A DNA stretch of 64,000 nucleotides from Acidimicrobiia bacterium (GTDB lineage: Bacteria > Actinomycetota > Acidimicrobiia > Spongiisociales > UBA11373): contig JBBDMM010000010.1 of the NCBI GenBank assembly GCA_040878325.1, positions 168,648-232,647 on the forward strand, given 5' to 3'. Shown in pieces: positions 60,952 to 64,000 of the stretch (within the stretch, counting starts at the first letter, position 1; each line of letters begins with the position of its first letter). The position numbers and the translations under genes are program-made. The notes beneath the pieces are model-generated. The model was not told the origin of the DNA and made no database searches. It saw nothing but the letters and a program-made list of their open reading frames with translations.

Positions 60952-63114
60952 GTGATCGCCGAAGTACCCCTGCAGTCGACCGCCGGTAGGTTCACCCGTC
61001 GTCCTTGGTGGAAGTGGGTGACCCCGGTCGTCCTCGTGCTTTCGGGGGCGGTGGCATTCGGGTTCATGCGGCCCGATCAGATCCTGATCGCGAACACCCC
61101 CACCGGCGGCGACATGGGGGCTCATGTCTTGCTTCCGGCGTTCCTGCGCGATGTCCTCTTGCCGTCAGGCCGGGTGCTCGGCTGGAGCATGGACTGGTAC
61201 GCCGGATTCCCGGTGTTCTACTTCTATTTCCCACTCCCGGCGCTGACGATCGTGTTGTTGGATGTCGTGCTGCCGTACGGCGTGGCCTTCAAGTTGGTGA
61301 CGGTGGCCGGCTTGGTGGCGCTGCCTTTCGCTTCGTACTACCTGGCTCGCTCGTTCGAGGCATCCAAGCCGATTTCCCTCGTTGCCGCAGCCGCCGGCGG
61401 GTCGTTCATCTTCATGGAGAGCTTCTCGATCTACGGCGGGAACACTCTTTCCACCCTCGCAGGCGAGTACTCGTTCTCGTGGTCGTTCGCCCTCTCGCTG
61501 GTGTACCTCGGCATGCTGATCCGGAACATCAGGTCGGGCCGGGGGTTCTCGGTAGGCCCCGGCATAGTGCTGGCCCTCACCGCTCTTTCCCACATCATCA
61601 CCACGATGCTCATCTTGATCGCCACGATCCCGTTGCTGTTCAAGCGGAAGGGCGTGGCCACGGTCGTCGGTTCCTGGGCGTTGGGCTTCGGCATTGCCGC
61701 GTTCTGGGCGGTCCCCCTCCTGGCGCGGGTGGGACTCACATCCGACATGGGTTGGTTTCCGGTAGAGGGGATCGACAAGGTGTTCCCCCGTGAGCTGTGG
61801 CCGATGGTCCTGCTGGCGGCGGCGGGGCTGGTGTGGGCGGTCGCCCGCCGCCTGCCCATCTCGTCGGCGGTGGCCATGCTGGTGACCCCGGTCGCCGGCT
61901 ACTACCTGATCCAGTTCATCGATTACCGGAAGCTCTACAACGCCCGCTTGCTGCCGTACTGGTACTTCTTCGTCCACTTGCTTGCCGGGTTGGCGGTCGG
62001 TGCCGCCGCAGTGGCGCTCGCCCGACGACTCAAGGGCGGCGAAGCCACCCGGTGGTTGGCTGCTGGCACCGCCTCGGTGTTCTTCATCCTGGCTGGTGTC
62101 GCGGGTATCCAGAAGACGCCGCACTGGGCGGCGTGGAACTACGAGGGCTACGAGGGCAAGCAGGAGCTTGCGCTGACCAGCGAAGGGGAGTGGATCCTCC
62201 ACACGGACCGATGGGGTGAGTACCAGTCGCTGATGCAGGAGCTCGATGCACTCCCCCCGGGCCGCGTCATGTGGGAGGCCAACAACGACATGAACCGGTA
62301 CGGCACTCCAATGGCCTTGATGCTCACCGGCTACTGGTCCGAGGGCCACCCGTCGATGGAGGGGCTGCTGTTCGAATCGTCGCTGACGACGCCGTTTCAC
62401 TTCCTCAACGCCGCCGAGGTTTCCCAGCGACCGTCGAATCCGGTCTCGGGGCTGCAATACCACGGAATGGACTTCGACAGGGGAGTGCGCCACCTGGGCG
62501 TCTACGGTGTCAAGTATTACGTGTCCTACACCGACACGGCCAAGAAAGCCGCAACCGACTACGGGCTCGAGATTCTCGCCGAGGCACCGCCGTTCACGGT
62601 CTTTGCTCTCCCGCAGTCCGATCTGGTCGAGACCGCGAGCTTCATCCCCGCGGTCTGGGATGGCGAGGAGGGCTTCTTCGATGCCACGCTCGAGTGGTAC
62701 GACAACATCGACGCTCTCGACCGGTGGCTCGTGGAGGAGGGCCCCGAGGATTGGCCGCGGATCGACGACGTCACCGTCACGGCCCGCCCCTCCATCGCCA
62801 CCGCCGGCATTGTGACGAACGTGGTACTCGATCACCATCGAATCGAGTTCGACACCACCGCCATCGGGGTTCCCCACCTGGTCAAGGTCTCTTACTTCCC
62901 GAATTGGGAGGCCGAGGGGGCCGCGGGCCCCTACCGGGCGGCCCCCTCACTCATGATCGTCGTGCCGACCGAGGGGCATGTCGTGCTCAACTTCACCGAT
63001 ACATGGGCAGAGAGCGCCGGCAAGTGGATGACGGCGGCGACTCTGATCGCACTCGCCATCTACGGGATCCGCCGCAGAAACCGCACCAAGGAGCAGGCGC
63101 CAAACGCGGCGTAG
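60952..63114 (+). CDS. Large polytopic membrane protein, GT-C-like
   Basis: 720 residues: about 11 membrane helices in the first 390 residues, then a long extracytoplasmic domain (about 395-690) and a final helix. The first outside loop contains TPTGGDMGAHVLLPAFLRD, an acidic motif where GT-C enzymes keep a catalytic Asp. It is similar in outline to DUF6541/PTPS-related membrane glycosyltransferases. Probably uses a polyprenyl-phosphate sugar; details unknown. It is convergent with a GT2 dolichyl-phosphate-mannose-synthase-like gene that could supply that donor. Confidence 0.72.
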   Translation: MIAEVPLQSTAGRFTRRPWWKWVTPVVLVLSGAVAFGFMRPDQILIANTPTGGDMGAHVLLPAFLRDVLLPSGRVLGWSMDWYAGFPVFYFYFPLPALTIVLLDVVLPYGVAFKLVTVAGLVALPFASYYLARSFEASKPISLVAAAAGGSFIFMESFSIYGGNTLSTLAGEYSFSWSFALSLVYLGMLIRNIRSGRGFSVGPGIVLALTALSHIITTMLILIATIPLLFKRKGVATVVGSWALGFGIAAFWAVPLLARVGLTSDMGWFPVEGIDKVFPRELWPMVLLAAAGLVWAVARRLPISSAVAMLVTPVAGYYLIQFIDYRKLYNARLLPYWYFFVHLLAGLAVGAAAVALARRLKGGEATRWLAAGTASVFFILAGVAGIQKTPHWAAWNYEGYEGKQELALTSEGEWILHTDRWGEYQSLMQELDALPPGRVMWEANNDMNRYGTPMALMLTGYWSEGHPSMEGLLFESSLTTPFHFLNAAEVSQRPSNPVSGLQYHGMDFDRGVRHLGVYGVKYYVSYTDTAKKAATDYGLEILAEAPPFTVFALPQSDLVETASFIPAVWDGEEGFFDATLEWYDNIDALDRWLVEEGPEDWPRIDDVTVTARPSIATAGIVTNVVLDHHRIEFDTTAIGVPHLVKVSYFPNWEAEGAAGPYRAAPSLMIVVPTEGHVVLNFTDTWAESAGKWMTAATLIALAIYGIRRRNRTKEQAPNAA

Positions 63115-63115
63115 T

Positions 63116-63136
63116 CCTGCTTCCTGCTACCTGCTT
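63116..63136. repeat. Short heptanucleotide array, CCTGCTT type
   Basis: Three tandem units (CCTGCTT, CCTGCTA, CCTGCTT) between the two convergent genes. The stop codon of the minus-strand glycosyltransferase lies within it. Confidence 0.6.
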
Positions 63137-63840
63137 CCCTTCCTCTCCCGGGTCAGGGCACGGCGGATTCGCCAAAGACCCTTGAGAGTGCGGGGTACCC
63201 GGCTGAGGAAACTGGAACGGGTGTCCCGAAGCTCCTCGACGCGGGCAGGCACCTCCCGGATACGGGCGCCGGCCCGCTCTGCCCGGATCACGAGCTCGGT
63301 GTCGAACAGGTCGAGATTCGAGATGACCTTGGGTGTGAGGTCACGGGCGATTGAGCCCCGGACCATTTTCATACCGTGGGTGTCGCTTACCGACGATCGA
63401 AAGAGCAGCTTCAGCAGCAGGTTGAATCCGAGGGTTCCCATGCGACGCAGCAGGCTGCGCTTGTCCTCCGCTCCCTTGGCTCGCTTCGATGCGAGCACCA
63501 CGTCGGCGTCGCCGGCGAGCGCGAGCGCCGCTCTGAGGAAGTCGGCCGAGAAGTAGTCGATGTCGAAGTTGACGACCCAGTCGGAGGAGGCCGACGCGAA
63601 CCCGGCCCTCATCGCTGCCCCGTAGTTCGGCTCGGGGAGCCGCAGCACTTTCAGTCTTGGCTCATCCGCGGCGATCTGCTCGGCCAGCTCACCGGTGCCG
63701 TCGGTCGAGCCGTTCTCGGCGAGGACCACCGAGAAATCCGCCTCGACGCCGTCGAGCTCGTCGAAGAGCCGGGCAAGGGCCGACGGCATGAAGTCGGCCT
63801 CGTTGTGAACCGGGATGACAATGGTGACGCTCGGCCGCAT
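63127..63840 (-). CDS. GT2-family glycosyltransferase, polyprenyl-phosphate-sugar type
   Basis: 237 residues. The N-terminal VTIVIPVHNEADF, AENGSTDGT and NFDIDYFSADF (the DxD-type metal site) mark GT2. The size and the sequence KRAKGAEDKRS with FDTELVIRAERAG resemble dolichyl-phosphate-mannose synthase-like enzymes. A role in making a polyprenyl-phosphate sugar for the neighbouring GT-C protein is plausible. The start at 63840 is supported by TAGACT 8 bases upstream; an ATG 8 codons earlier would lie over the promoter. Confidence 0.85.
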   Translation of the reverse strand: MRPSVTIVIPVHNEADFMPSALARLFDELDGVEADFSVVLAENGSTDGTGELAEQIAADEPRLKVLRLPEPNYGAAMRAGFASASSDWVVNFDIDYFSADFLRAALALAGDADVVLASKRAKGAEDKRSLLRRMGTLGFNLLLKLLFRSSVSDTHGMKMVRGSIARDLTPKVISNLDLFDTELVIRAERAGARIREVPARVEELRDTRSSFLSRVPRTLKGLWRIRRALTRERKGSR

Positions 63841-63848
63841 GGCGTTTG

Positions 63849-63854
63849 AGTCTA
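63849..63854 (-). promoter_or_regulatory. Putative leaderless -10 box
   Basis: TAGACT on the minus strand, 8 bases from the ATG at 63840, the same box and spacing as before the TTG at 25124. Confidence 0.45.
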
Positions 63855-63869
63855 CGGGGAGCACCTGTC

Positions 63870-63984
63870 GGCTCCGGCTCCAGCCACGGCTCCGGCCAAT
63901 CCGGCTCCAGCCCCAGCCTCGCCCAGAGAATCATCGTGGCTCGGACTCCGGGTCTGGCTGGGGCTGTGGCTGGAGCCGGGGCGT
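63870..63984. repeat. Palindromic hexanucleotide array, GGCTCC type
   Basis: Left arm with GGCTCC and AGCCCC/AGCCAC units (63870-63919), spacer, right arm with GGCTGG, GGCTGT and AGCCGG units (63956-63983). Same family as 40411. It is followed by 16 G at the window end (63985-64000), which look artefactual. Confidence 0.75.
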
Positions 63985-64000
63985 GGGGGGGGGGGGGGGG

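Overview
The window is GC-rich (codon third positions almost all G or C) and reads as a chromosomal segment of an actinobacterium. The support is coenzyme F420 biosynthesis (cofD-cofE) together with an F420-type oxidoreductase, a DUF3499 protein beside the cofDE/glycosyltransferase block, class A PBP with PASTA domains, LytR-CpsA-Psr protein, SufU-type SUF genes, an acyl-CoA carboxylase of the AccA (BC-BCCP) + PccB type, and many genes that look leaderless (TANNNT 6-9 bases before the start codon and no Shine-Dalgarno). A deep lineage such as Acidimicrobiia is a reasonable guess, but the sequence alone does not prove it. No tRNA, rRNA, CRISPR array, prophage or IS element was recognised. The last 16 bases are a G run that looks like a contig-end artefact.

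Layout. 1-6.2 kb: a cut lipoprotein, sufC-sufS-sufU (no sufB/sufD), an LLM-class oxidoreductase, an acyl-CoA dehydrogenase and a DsbB/thioredoxin pair. 6.4-10.3 kb: a four-gene chain around a methylmalonyl-CoA-mutase-type protein, then small proteins and a hydrolase. 10.4-17.1 kb: a complete lipoate-dependent 2-oxoacid dehydrogenase locus (E3, fused E1 alpha-beta, E2) ending in a LipB-LipA fusion that would make the lipoyl cofactor. 17.1-23.2 kb: an ArsR/SRPBCC pair, a cupin-cyclase fusion, a propeller-like lipoprotein, an M24 peptidase and transketolase. 23.3-28 kb: ATP sulfurylase-APS kinase, a membrane protein, cobalamin adenosyltransferase and leucyl aminopeptidase. 28-40.4 kb: cell-envelope genes (sugar-phosphate transferase, flippase, SpoIID/LytB protein, class A PBP), a sirtuin, a second mutase and an EamA transporter. 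40.6-45.4 kb: acyl-CoA carboxylase subunits, biotin ligase and a DLH-like protein. 45.4-53.5 kb: LCP protein, nucleotidyltransferase, epimerase, Fpg, then an ECF sigma factor coupled to a 1027-residue membrane-anchored kelch-type protein. 53.8-64 kb: cofE-cofD, large membrane glycosyltransferases, small zinc-ribbon proteins and DUF3499.

How the genes fit together. AccA/PccB, BirA, two mutases and the cobalamin adenosyltransferase form most of a propionyl-CoA to succinyl-CoA route (no methylmalonyl-CoA epimerase is seen). The E1/E2/E3 locus and the LipB-LipA fusion form a self-contained lipoylated complex. The envelope genes (sugar-phosphate transferase, flippase, GT-C and GT2 enzymes, LCP, nucleotidyltransferase, epimerase) point to a secreted or wall-attached glycopolymer.

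The most unusual non-coding feature is a family of intergenic palindromes built from tandem 7-base (sometimes 6-base) units, found at about eleven places with different unit sequences but the same design: tandem units, a spacer, then the reverse-complement units. Some run into coding sequence, including the biotin ligase C-terminus. A separate 80-bp repeat pair with an inverted related copy sits at 53.5-53.8 kb.
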